NCBI GenBank assembly: GCA_007748055.1
Contig: CP036279.1
Location: 620,001 to 684,000 of the forward strand
Direction: 5' to 3'
From: Kolteria novifilia
GTDB lineage: Bacteria; Planctomycetota; Planctomycetia; Kolteriales; Kolteriaceae
DNA: 64,000 nt
A program made the translations under genes and the position numbers. The notes beneath the pieces are model-generated. The model ran no database searches, was not told the DNA's origin, and saw only the letters and a program-made list of their open reading frames with translations. Positions 35,767-43,738 of the stretch are shown one piece after another (position 1 is the stretch's first letter; each line of letters opens with the position of its first letter).

Positions 35767-35876
35767 CGATGTCGAGGAAGACTCGGCTACTCTACGGATT
35801 CACTCGCGTTCGTTCTCCTCGAACTTGGCCGAGATCGTTCGTTCTCGTCTTGGCCGGCGGATTCTTCACCGTCTCT

Positions 35877-36764
35877 TTAGACCTGCTTGAGGAAGTCGTT
35901 CCACTCGTCGTCGCCGGGCTCCTCCTTGGCTCGCTTCGGCGGGATTTCGGTGCCGGGAGACCCACTCGTCGAGCCACCGTGGGACAGCCATTCCGACCAG
36001 GTCGGTTCCTGGGGTGAGGCATCCTCGGCCGAGGGAGCCTTTTCCGTCGACGCGGGGGGCGGGATGCGTTGGGGCGTCGGCGAGACGCCCGAGACCAGCG
36101 GCCGGTCGATCGGCTTGCCGCCGTTTCGTTCCCGTTCGGCCCTCTTGGCGCGAACCTTCTCGACGATCCGATCCCGCAACGGCATGGGGCCACTGACGAG
36201 GTTGACCCTGGGACGGTTCGTGGGCGTTGATTCGATTTCCTCGTCCAATGAGGAGTCGGTCGACTTCATGGCCCAATCGGAGAACTCGGGCAGCAGCGGC
36301 TCCTCGCTGGCGGGCGCCGGTTCCAGAAGGGCGTTGACCTCCGCGCGGTACTTCTCGTGCAGATCGCGATCGAGATTGAAGACCGGCTTGGGCGGGTGAA
36401 GTGGCTTCTCCTTGAAGGCCTTCTTGTCTTGGTCGAGCTTGGCGGCTTGCTCTTTGAGTCGCATCACCGAGGTGAGGCTCTCTTGAACGTGGTCGACGGT
36501 GTGGGAGCGAAGCTCGGCCATCGTCGAGGCGAGACTCGCTTGGTGAGAGGGGAACTCGGCGATCATCGCGTCCAGAGCGTCGCGCGACTCGCCCTCGGGG
36601 ACGTGAGCGAGCGTCTGGCGAAGCCTCTCCTGGATCGACCCGAGTCCCTTGGTGATCTGGGATTCGAGGTGAGCGTTGAAGGGATTGCTCTCTCCCTTGG
36701 TCTCTTCGAGAGCATCTTCGAATCGTTGGATCAACTCGTCGAAGTTGAACTTGTCCAAACCCAT
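35877..36764 (-). CDS. Uncharacterised coiled-coil protein of the VgrG module
   Basis: A 295-residue soluble protein. The N-terminal 130 residues are helical with heptad-like spacing (MGLDKFNFDELIQRFEDALE and further helices to LKEQAAKLDQDKKAFKEK), suggesting a coiled coil. The C-terminal half is Pro/Ser/Glu-rich and probably disordered, ending DEWNDFLKQV. No domain is recognised. It starts 15 bp after the DUF6931 gene stop and ends the apparent vgrG operon, so it may be an adaptor, chaperone or structural accessory. Confidence 0.6.
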   Translation of the reverse strand: MGLDKFNFDELIQRFEDALEETKGESNPFNAHLESQITKGLGSIQERLRQTLAHVPEGESRDALDAMIAEFPSHQASLASTMAELRSHTVDHVQESLTSVMRLKEQAAKLDQDKKAFKEKPLHPPKPVFNLDRDLHEKYRAEVNALLEPAPASEEPLLPEFSDWAMKSTDSSLDEEIESTPTNRPRVNLVSGPMPLRDRIVEKVRAKRAERERNGGKPIDRPLVSGVSPTPQRIPPPASTEKAPSAEDASPQEPTWSEWLSHGGSTSGSPGTEIPPKRAKEEPGDDEWNDFLKQV

Positions 36765-36779
36765 CGTCGAGTTCCTCGC

Positions 36780-37355
36780 TTACGCGGCGCTCTTCTGGTC
36801 CCAGTGGTTCTCGGTCGCGAAAATCGCACGACCGATCTCGAAGGCGTTGCCGGCTCGCAACAGGCGATTGGCACCGGGAAAGGCGTGGTGGCGCCCCAAG
36901 CGGAGGGCCATGATCGCGAGTTGTCGGGCGCGCGTCGGGTTGGTGGCCTCGGGCACGTCCGTCGACCCGGAGGCACAGCCGGTGTAGCTGGCCGCGGTGC
37001 AGAGTCGGCCGACGGGATCGGCTTCCCCCAGTACGTCGGCGGCGACCGCGACCTCTTGATGATGCTCGTGGATCGGCTCACGTACCCAAGCCGCGACGCG
37101 GCGGATCCCCTCGACTTGGACGTCGCTAAGCCCGCCGTTGGCGTTGCCCCAAACGCAGAGCGTCGCCCACCAGACCAAGTCGCGCAACGGGAGGCTCTTT
37201 TGGAGCAGCTTCATCGCGTCGAAGTAAAGTCCTCGCTCGGCGAGAAGCTCAAGCGCCTCCTCAAGTTCCACCGCGTTGCCGATCGCCCGACGCGCGTCGA
37301 GGTCCAATTGGCACGAAGTGACCAGTTGACCGAGTTCGGTCCCATAGTGGCTCAT
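36780..37355 (-). CDS. DUF6931-family protein
   Basis: A 191-residue protein in the vgrG operon. The run LPLRDLVWWATLCVW followed by VAAWVREP, GRLCTAASYTGCA and ANRLLRAGNAFEIGRAIFA fits the DUF6931 family (recognised from memory), which often accompanies VgrG genes. The ATG at 37355 gives MSHYGTELGQLV; a GTG at 37385 overlapping the vgrG stop could add 10 residues. A role in loading or folding VgrG or its cargo is inference from position. Confidence 0.65.
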   Translation of the reverse strand: MSHYGTELGQLVTSCQLDLDARRAIGNAVELEEALELLAERGLYFDAMKLLQKSLPLRDLVWWATLCVWGNANGGLSDVQVEGIRRVAAWVREPIHEHHQEVAVAADVLGEADPVGRLCTAASYTGCASGSTDVPEATNPTRARQLAIMALRLGRHHAFPGANRLLRAGNAFEIGRAIFATENHWDQKSAA

Positions 37356-37381
37356 TCGGATCGTCTCTCCATCCTGTGGAA

Positions 37382-40300
37382 TCACAAAGGCGGGATCCAG
37401 GGGGCGGTCCCTTCCGCGAGGCCGACGACCGCGAAGTCTCCTTCCACGCTGGCGTCGCCGACGACGTTGCTCGCCCCCTCGACCGACAGGTCGCCGGTGA
37501 TGTTGACCGCTCCTTCAACTGCGGTCACGCCGTTGATGTCCACAGCTCCATTGATCGTGACGTCGCCGGTCAGCGATATCGTCGGGCTTTCCACCGCGAT
37601 TCCTTCCTCGCTGATCTCAAAGGTCGCTTCCCCGGCACGGATGATGATCGAGGCGTCGCTGAGGGTGATGCTACAAACCGCGGCGCTGGCCGGTACCTTG
37701 AGCTGGATCACCGTATCGTCGCTGATCGTCGTCTCCTCGGCGGTCAACTGGATCGCCCGTATCGCCGCGGGGGGCTCCTCCTCGCCGACGTAGAGGGAGA
37801 TCGTCCCTTCGGGCGTCGTCGAGATCGAGACCGACGGCATCTCGAGCGTCTGCCCGACCAGGACGCTCGCGATCGAGGGGGCCTCACCGGCGAGTAAATA
37901 GACGCCGGTGTCGCCTTGAACGATGGTGGCTCCTCCCGAGTCGGCGGCGGCGCGGGAACTGATGATGACGCCGCAAGAGCCAAGCTCGTAGTCGGCGCTC
38001 GTGTCGGGGGTGTAACTGGTGATGGTGACGCCGGTGGTCGCCGAGACGGAGTAGAGTCCCTCGACCCGGAGGTCGACGCCGTCCGACTCGGAGCTGCCTG
38101 CCGCGTCGAGAAGGGACGGTCCGACCCCTTGGCCGCCGCCGGCGCCTCCCACATTGTTTAGCGAGGCTTTGAGGTCCATCATTTGGTTTTTGAGGTTGGT
38201 CGCGACCTTGTTCATCTCTTGAGTTTGCGCCGCGATTTTGGCGTCCACGTTGGCGATCGATTCGAACCGCTTCAGGTCGCTCATCTTCGCGGCTTTGTCG
38301 GGATCGGGCTTCTGGAAAATGACCTCGTAGTTGGTGATCGCCGAGATGATCAGAAGCTGGGTCGCCTCGATGAGAAAGCCCCAACGGGCCGAAGAGACTG
38401 GGTCGTCGCTGGGGAGCCAGTAGTTCGCCAAACGCTGACCGATGACGGAAACCAGGTAGGCGATCGTGAGCGCCTTGAGCACTCCGGGAAAGTCGCTGAT
38501 CTTGTAGGACTTCTCGTGCTTGGAGCCGCGGACGTATTTCACGTTGGGACCGTAGAGAATGCTTGTCGTCGTCCCGAAGATCGCCGCCACGTTCCCATGG
38601 ACCCATGGGCCCGCCATCAGGTACGCGGCGATGAAGCTCGCGTAATCCTCGATCTCCTCGCTGTCTCCGATGCCGGGAATCGAGCCGAAGAGCCATCCCA
38701 GCACTCCCGAGGATGCTCCCAAGCCGATCAGGGCGCCCCAAGCCGAACCGAATTTCTCCGTTTCGCCCACGAAACCTAGCGGATCGAGGACCGTCAGTTT
38801 GTGAATCCCGAGAGTGAGCTCTTCCCAGAACCCGGCGACCCCTTCCTGTTTCATGCCCCAAATCAGTGCCATGTCGGCGAAGACGTCGCCTTCCTCGTTG
38901 GCGGGGCCCGTGAAACTGGCCGGTCCGGTGCTCTCGCCCCCAAGCCCCGAACCGCGATGCGTCGGCAGGATCGACGTCGTGCCAGGCGTCGGTGGTTCGC
39001 CAAGCCCCCACGTGAACTCCGTGCCCGGAACTCCGCTCGGCAGCAGGGGGGAGAGTCCGCTGGCCCCCGAACCGCTGCCCGATTGCCATGGTTTCTGCGG
39101 GGGAACGTACCGATTCTTGGGGCCGCCGCCGACCACCATGCGGGCGTTGGAGAGCGAGGTCACCTCTTGCGCGTGGTTATTGATGGATCGCTGCGAGGAG
39201 CGGTAGAGATAGTCCGACGCCGTATGCCCGAGGCCGCCGACCGCGTCGTCAGTCCACTGGAGCGTTTGCTCGGCGCTGTCGCCGAGCCCCTTCGTCCTGG
39301 TGGTGGTGAGGTACGAATGTTCCGGCAAGGTCACGGCGGCCGGATTGGCCGCGCTGTGGACGCTACCGATGACGACCAGCGAGTCCCAATCGTCGTGGAG
39401 CATCGCGATGATCACCTCGTCGCCGGCGCGCGGGATCGATTGGATTCCCCGGGATGAGCCGGCCCAGTGTTGCAGGACGCGGGCCCAGTGGGTCGTTTCG
39501 TCGTTCTTGCGTGACCAGTGAGGCTTGACCTGGACGCGGCCGTACTTGTCGGTGAAGGGATGGCCCGCGCGAGGGCCCTGGACCGTGGCGCTGTGAAGGC
39601 TGGTTCGTTCCCCCTTGCCATGGGATTGCGTCGATGTGGCCGGCGCCGTATTCCACGCGGTCGTCGTGCCTGTCGTGGCCCGGTAGGGAGGGACGTACAG
39701 CACGTTCTTCGGGTGCAGACGGAAGCTGTTCTCGTAGCCGACTTCGCGGAGTTCCTGGTCGCGATCACCGGCAAGATAGCTTCCTTGGGTCGCTCGGTGC
39801 TCGACGCTCCTGACGAGATACGCCCCGTCGAAACTGTCGCCTTCGGTGACGTCGACGAGGTAGCCTGGGGTGAGCGGGGCCGCGTTGCTCTCCCCCTCAA
39901 TGGTGAGGCTTGCCGTGACCTCTTCGCGCATCCGGAGAGCGGCGAACCGTTCGATGGTCGGCTGATGCTCGTTCAATTGGGAGGTTTCAAGGGACCCCGA
40001 GAGACCGACTTCTTCGATCATCCGCGCCGAACCGGCACGGCAATCGTATCGCTCCAGCTCGCCACCGGGCCACGATCCGATCGTGTGCGTCGCCTTTCCA
40101 ATCATCACGGTCGACTCGGTCGACTTGCTTGCCGAGAGCTCCGCGTCGTTGAGTTGGAAGGCGTGGTCACCCAAGGTGACTCTCGATGGGCAAAGGGCTT
40201 GGCGTTTGCTCAGCCGAAGGATTCGCGGCCCCTCCAGGGGATGGGTTGTCAGATCGTTGAAGGGGAGGCTGGCGCCGGGGCTCTGGGCGGAAAGTGCGAG

Positions 40301-40870
40301 CGAATTGTCGGCGAAGACGACCTTCTCGGAGTCCCCCTGGTGATCGAAGTACCAGAAGATGCCTTCCTCGTGGGCCAGATCGCGGGCGAACTCGAAGTAG
40401 GACTGATCGAACATCGTGATCGACTTGCGCGTCGGGTGTTGTTCGCTGAGTTTGAACGAGGCGGGGATGTGGAACTGCTCGAGTACTTGAGCCAGAACGT
40501 CGTGCACGCTGATGTCGTGAAAGAGGCGGCAGTCCCGCGTCTGGGTCAGCAGCCACAAGCGTGGCACGACGATCGCGCGGTAGTAACGCAGCGGGGTCGA
40601 TCGCGACGCCTCTTCGGCGAACTCCCGAATGATCCCATGGATGGTTCTCGGCTCCGACGACGATTGTCCGAGCGTCAGCGTGACTTGCTTGCCAAGGAGA
40701 GACGCGAACTCCAGTGGCGGTGACTCGCTGGGAGCGACCAGCTCAAGCTGAAATTCGAAGAGCTCGTCAATCGCTTCTCGACCTTGGAGCCGGACCGGGA
40801 GCAACGCGTCGTCCGCAAGACCGGCAACGGAGAAGCCGATGATCCGATTCTTGCTCGAGAGTGAAACCAT
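37382..40870 (-). CDS. vgrG: VgrG-type spike protein with hydrophobic insertion and beta-rich tail
   Basis: A 1162-residue VgrG/TssI-like protein. Residues 1-400 are gp27-like (DQSYFEFARDLAHEEGIFWY). The gp5 OB-fold lies at about 425-510 (GRVQVKPHW, HWAGSSRGIQSIPRAGDEVI). Beyond it is a Gly/Ser/Pro linker, then an unusual insertion with hydrophobic segments (SAWGALIGLGASSGVLGWLF at about 708, ALTIAYLVSVIGQRL at about 800, LLIISAITNY at about 840). A helical stretch (AKIAAQTQEMNKVATNLKNQ) and 230 residues of short strands (TGDVTINGAVDINGVTAVEG) follow. The ATG at 40870 is preferred over an Arg-rich upstream extension. No sheath, baseplate, tube or ClpV gene is near. Confidence 0.85.
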   Translation of the reverse strand: MVSLSSKNRIIGFSVAGLADDALLPVRLQGREAIDELFEFQLELVAPSESPPLEFASLLGKQVTLTLGQSSSEPRTIHGIIREFAEEASRSTPLRYYRAIVVPRLWLLTQTRDCRLFHDISVHDVLAQVLEQFHIPASFKLSEQHPTRKSITMFDQSYFEFARDLAHEEGIFWYFDHQGDSEKVVFADNSLALSAQSPGASLPFNDLTTHPLEGPRILRLSKRQALCPSRVTLGDHAFQLNDAELSASKSTESTVMIGKATHTIGSWPGGELERYDCRAGSARMIEEVGLSGSLETSQLNEHQPTIERFAALRMREEVTASLTIEGESNAAPLTPGYLVDVTEGDSFDGAYLVRSVEHRATQGSYLAGDRDQELREVGYENSFRLHPKNVLYVPPYRATTGTTTAWNTAPATSTQSHGKGERTSLHSATVQGPRAGHPFTDKYGRVQVKPHWSRKNDETTHWARVLQHWAGSSRGIQSIPRAGDEVIIAMLHDDWDSLVVIGSVHSAANPAAVTLPEHSYLTTTRTKGLGDSAEQTLQWTDDAVGGLGHTASDYLYRSSQRSINNHAQEVTSLSNARMVVGGGPKNRYVPPQKPWQSGSGSGASGLSPLLPSGVPGTEFTWGLGEPPTPGTTSILPTHRGSGLGGESTGPASFTGPANEEGDVFADMALIWGMKQEGVAGFWEELTLGIHKLTVLDPLGFVGETEKFGSAWGALIGLGASSGVLGWLFGSIPGIGDSEEIEDYASFIAAYLMAGPWVHGNVAAIFGTTTSILYGPNVKYVRGSKHEKSYKISDFPGVLKALTIAYLVSVIGQRLANYWLPSDDPVSSARWGFLIEATQLLIISAITNYEVIFQKPDPDKAAKMSDLKRFESIANVDAKIAAQTQEMNKVATNLKNQMMDLKASLNNVGGAGGGQGVGPSLLDAAGSSESDGVDLRVEGLYSVSATTGVTITSYTPDTSADYELGSCGVIISSRAAADSGGATIVQGDTGVYLLAGEAPSIASVLVGQTLEMPSVSISTTPEGTISLYVGEEEPPAAIRAIQLTAEETTISDDTVIQLKVPASAAVCSITLSDASIIIRAGEATFEISEEGIAVESPTISLTGDVTINGAVDINGVTAVEGAVNITGDLSVEGASNVVGDASVEGDFAVVGLAEGTAPWIPPL

Positions 40871-40979
40871 GGAGGACCTCGCGACGGGGCGTCGCGCCAC
40901 GGGGCGAGACGCGAGCAACTAGGCTTACGTACGCACACGTTACACAGGTTCGCTTCGCATGGCTACTGGAGGCCTAGGA

Positions 40980-41350
40980 GTCCTGATGGGCAAGTTCGTT
41001 CATACAATCTCGACCGTGTGATCGTGCGGGAGATTGTCCGATCACAGGCGTTTCCCGCATGCCCACGGCGAGCGTGGGTCTCTCTTGCATGCCCACGGCG
41101 AGCGTGGGTCTCTCTTGCATGCCCACGGCGAGCGTGGGTCTCTCTTGCATGCCCACGGCGAGCGTGGGTCTCTCTTGCATGCCCACGGCGAGCGTGGGTC
41201 TCTCTTGCATGCCCACGGCGAGCGTGGGTCTCTCTTGCATGCCCACGGCGAGCGTGGGTCTCTTTTGCATGCCCACGGCGAGCGTGGGCATGGGCACCCA
41301 AGAGTCGGCACCCAAAAGTCTCTTGGCGCAATGAACTTGCCAATCAGGAC
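40980..41350 (+). repeat. Hairpin-array element, copy A1, with terminal inverted repeats
   Basis: Terminal inverted repeats: GTCCTGATGGGCAAGTTC at 40980-40997 and the complement of GTCCTGATTGGCAAGTTC at 41333-41350 (17 of 18 match). Inside are an 8-bp stem (TGTGATCG with CGATCACA, 41017-41046) and eight 30-bp units starting every 30 bp from 41057 to 41267. Each unit holds GCATGCCCACGGCGAGCGTG, where CCCACG and CGTGGG pair. The right part has GGGCATGGGCACCCAAGAGT. It encodes no transposase, so it is non-autonomous. Confidence 0.85.
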
Positions 41351-41635
41351 ACTCGCTTCGTCTCGAACCTGCTTTTGTCGGCGCGGCTTTGTCGGGCTTT
41401 GCCAACGCGCTGAGCCCCGCGCCGACGAACAACTTTTGATACGAAGCTTCGGGTTGTGATTGTCAATGTCGCTGAATAATCTCTTCCATCTTTTGGCCTC
41501 GACTCCCGCGGGGGGGGTGTCCGCGTTTGTCGTTAAGATGAAGGAAAATCGGCAGGTGTTCGGAGGCTTTTGCACCCAGTCGATGCGCGAGCAAGGTGCC
41601 CGCGAATCGCTTGACGGTGGAATCGCTCGTCAGGG

Positions 41636-41695
41636 CCGTTCGCCGTCCGTTGAACGACTCGCAATCGGTATCGAATAGATCAGCGGGCTGCTAGC
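41636..41695 (-). repeat. Dispersed repeat R2, fullest copy
   Basis: On the minus strand it runs CTAGCAGCCCGCTGATCTAT ... GAGTCGTTCAACGGACGGCG and ends near AACGGCCC. It abuts element A2 directly. The rest of the gap between A1 and A2 (41351-41635) has no gene I can support; part of it (ACGAACAACTTTTGATACGA, about 41425) matches 56925-56950. Confidence 0.7.
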
Positions 41696-41870
41696 GTCCT
41701 GATGGCAAGTTCGTTCATGAAATCTCGACCGTGTGATCGTGCGGGAGATTGTCCGATCACAGGCGTTTCCCGCATGCCCACGGCGAGCGTGGGTCTCTCT
41801 TGAAAGCCCACGGCGAGCGTGGGCATGGGCACCCAAGAGTCCTCTAGTCGATGATTTGACCAGTCAGGAC
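41696..41870 (+). repeat. Hairpin-array element, copy A2, short array
   Basis: It starts GTCCTGATGGCAAGTTCGTT and ends GACCAGTCAGGAC, whose complement GTCCTGACTGGTC matches the left end imperfectly. The left 90 bp is nearly identical to A1, including the TGTGATCG...CGATCACA stem. Only two 30-bp units are present, at 41772 and 41802, the second with GAAA in place of GCAT. The array length therefore differs strongly between copies. Confidence 0.82.
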
Positions 41871-42012
41871 ACGAGTGAAGGGGACCGGGAGTATGGCAGA
41901 GCGACTGCCGTGAGGAATTCGTGACACGGCCGGGAATCTGGGCCAGGCCGCGTGAAGGCGGACTCGCCGACCACGATCGCAGTGGGCGGGGACGACGCGC
42001 CTTGGAGGGTGT

Positions 42013-42882
42013 TCAGAAGTCCGAGACGATCTCGCCGCCCTGGATGGTCGCCAAGTTGCGAAACACCGTGGTGTCGACGTTGTCGTTCACGAAGCGGACC
42101 GTCCCATCGGCCAGCGCCACGTGGGCGCCGCCGGGATGGAAGCTGGAGCAAGCCCAGGTGTTGTTGGACTGCCCCTGCAATGCGTTGGGCGTCCACTCCG
42201 CATAGGCCCAGTTGTCCAGCGCCCACGTCCGGCTCATCTCCCCCGACGTCGGATGGTCGGCATGTCGTCGCGCCCACGTTTCGAGCAGGAGAGTGGTCTT
42301 CGAACTACCGTCGCTGATGTCGGCGAGGCGCGTGCTGGAGTTTGGTCGGAAGACGCCCGTCAGGTTGTTGCGATGATCGCTGTCGCTGTCTCCCGCGCAG
42401 GCGAAGTAGTGCATGATGTAGCCGGTCGTCTCCGAGTTTCCCGACCAGGGAGTGACCAAGCCGTCGTAGGGATCGGTGGGGCACTGGAAGACCGGAATGC
42501 GAATTTGCAGGGCGTCCTTGTTCGACTGAGCGGTGGTGAGCCGGCGGGCCTCGAAGTCGAGCATGTCGTAGACCCCTTGTTGGTCGATCTCGGGAAGGAT
42601 GAGCGAGGCCCAGTTACCCATGCAGTGCGACCACTCCCCATTCGAGCCCAAGGGCGAGGGGAAGACTTGCGCGGGAGGGAAGACGCCGTGCTTCTCCTCG
42701 TAGTTGAGGAGCCCCAAACTCAGTTGCTTGAGATGATTGGAACATAGCGAGCGACGCGCCGACTCGCGAGCGCTCTGGACCGCGGGCAAGAGGAGTGACA
42801 CCAGTACGCCGATGATGGCGATGACCACTAAGAGTTCAACGAGCGTGAAGGCGCGCAGGGGCGAACGGCGGTGGTGGAACAT
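42013..42882 (-). CDS. DUF1559 prepilin-like protein
   Basis: A 289-residue protein. The N-terminal type IV pilin-like methylation motif is AFTLVELLVVIAIIGVLVSL, with glutamate five residues after the cleavage site. DUF1559 features follow (SARRSLCSNHLKQLSLGLLN, YEEKHGVFPPAQ). The C-terminal H-x9-DG motif appears in GGAHVALADGTVRFVND. Planctomycetes encode many such proteins; they are probably processed by a prepilin peptidase and exported, with unknown function. The downstream end lies next to element A2. The lipoprotein gene 40 bp upstream is on the same strand. Confidence 0.9.
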   Translation of the reverse strand: MFHHRRSPLRAFTLVELLVVIAIIGVLVSLLLPAVQSARESARRSLCSNHLKQLSLGLLNYEEKHGVFPPAQVFPSPLGSNGEWSHCMGNWASLILPEIDQQGVYDMLDFEARRLTTAQSNKDALQIRIPVFQCPTDPYDGLVTPWSGNSETTGYIMHYFACAGDSDSDHRNNLTGVFRPNSSTRLADISDGSSKTTLLLETWARRHADHPTSGEMSRTWALDNWAYAEWTPNALQGQSNNTWACSSFHPGGAHVALADGTVRFVNDNVDTTVFRNLATIQGGEIVSDF

Positions 42883-42922
42883 GGCATGATCTCTCGGGGA
42901 AAAAGAAGAGGAGCGAAAACCC

Positions 42923-43375
42923 TTACTTCAAGTCGAAGTCAAGCGTGTTGGTCTTGCTGGCGACCACGTGGGCGGTCAAGCCGGAGGTCGTTTCGTCCGC
43001 GTACCTCATCGGTAGCGTTTGGGTTGGCGGCATGTCGGAATAGGGATCGGCCGATAGAGAAATGCTGACGCGATGTTCGCCGAGAATGGCGCCGGAACGC
43101 GTCCCCGAGGTGACGAGCGTGTAGCGACCCTCCCTATCGGTCACCCCGATGGCCATCGGGCCCGACGTCCCTCGCTCGCGGTCGGGAATAAAGGCAACCA
43201 TCGCTCCCGCGAGCGGTTCGCCTTTCCAAGTGACGAATCCCACGGTCTCGGCGAGTTCCGGCCCCGCGTGGCCGTACTGGCAACCCAACAGTGGGAGGGA
43301 TGTTCCCAGGACGAGTGCGACCACGAAGAGGTCGCGCTTCCCAAACGTGAAGCGTCGCACGCGACGACATGGCAT
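42923..43375 (-). CDS. Carboxypeptidase-regulatory-like lipoprotein
   Basis: A 150-residue protein with a lipobox (SLPLLGC). The mature part is a small beta-sandwich typical of transthyretin/carboxypeptidase-regulatory domains (VGFVTWKGEPLAGAMVAFIP, TDREGRYTLVTSG, GEHRVSISL). In planctomycetes such lipoproteins are commonly paired with a DUF1559 gene, as here, 40 bp upstream of it on the same strand. The partner role is unknown. Confidence 0.8.
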   Translation of the reverse strand: MPCRRVRRFTFGKRDLFVVALVLGTSLPLLGCQYGHAGPELAETVGFVTWKGEPLAGAMVAFIPDRERGTSGPMAIGVTDREGRYTLVTSGTRSGAILGEHRVSISLSADPYSDMPPTQTLPMRYADETTSGLTAHVVASKTNTLDFDLK

Positions 43376-43738
43376 TGGCGTCTCCCTCGAGAAGGTGCGA
43401 GTGCGAGAGAGTCAATCACGATGCAATGGCGGAACGCCACCTGTTGAACACTTAGATACGTGCATCACTTCGTAACATAGTCATCCTCGACTTGTCATCA
43501 AAAATTGCGAGGAATAAGTCGTACTGTATAAGTGTCGCGACTTAGTCGAGTTTTCCGCTCGCGCGAGCCGTTCGCCATCTAGCCTTCATGCCCGCGCGTG
43601 TCCTTCTCTTGGCATGGCCACCGGTGATCGAAAGTTCCACGAACTCACCTTCCGAACGGGAACCTCAAGAAATGACAGAGCCCCCGGGGGAACCAGGGGC
43701 TCTGCACGGTTGACGAGGTTGCCTCGGGGGGAAGTAAA
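43376..43738. other. AT-richer intergenic region with a terminator for the vWA gene
   Basis: No gene is supported here. The right part holds a hairpin, CAGAGCCCC (43676-43684) with GGGGCTCTG (43696-43704), which on the minus strand is followed by TCATTTCTTG and probably ends the sigma/vWA operon. The left part is AT-rich (about 43440-43560) and is the likely promoter region of the lipoprotein/DUF1559 pair. Confidence 0.55.

Noticed and set aside
40963-41575. Long ORFs in several frames coding repeated peptides such as HARRGHARET
   Set aside because: They are translations of the 30-bp array in all frames; a 30-bp unit without stops stays open by construction. The ORFs in the arrays at 32193-32726 and 55896-56602 are rejected for the same reason.
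41460-41678. 72-residue ORF between elements A1 and A2
   Set aside because: It has no ribosome site, spans repeat R2 at its end and has no recognisable motif.
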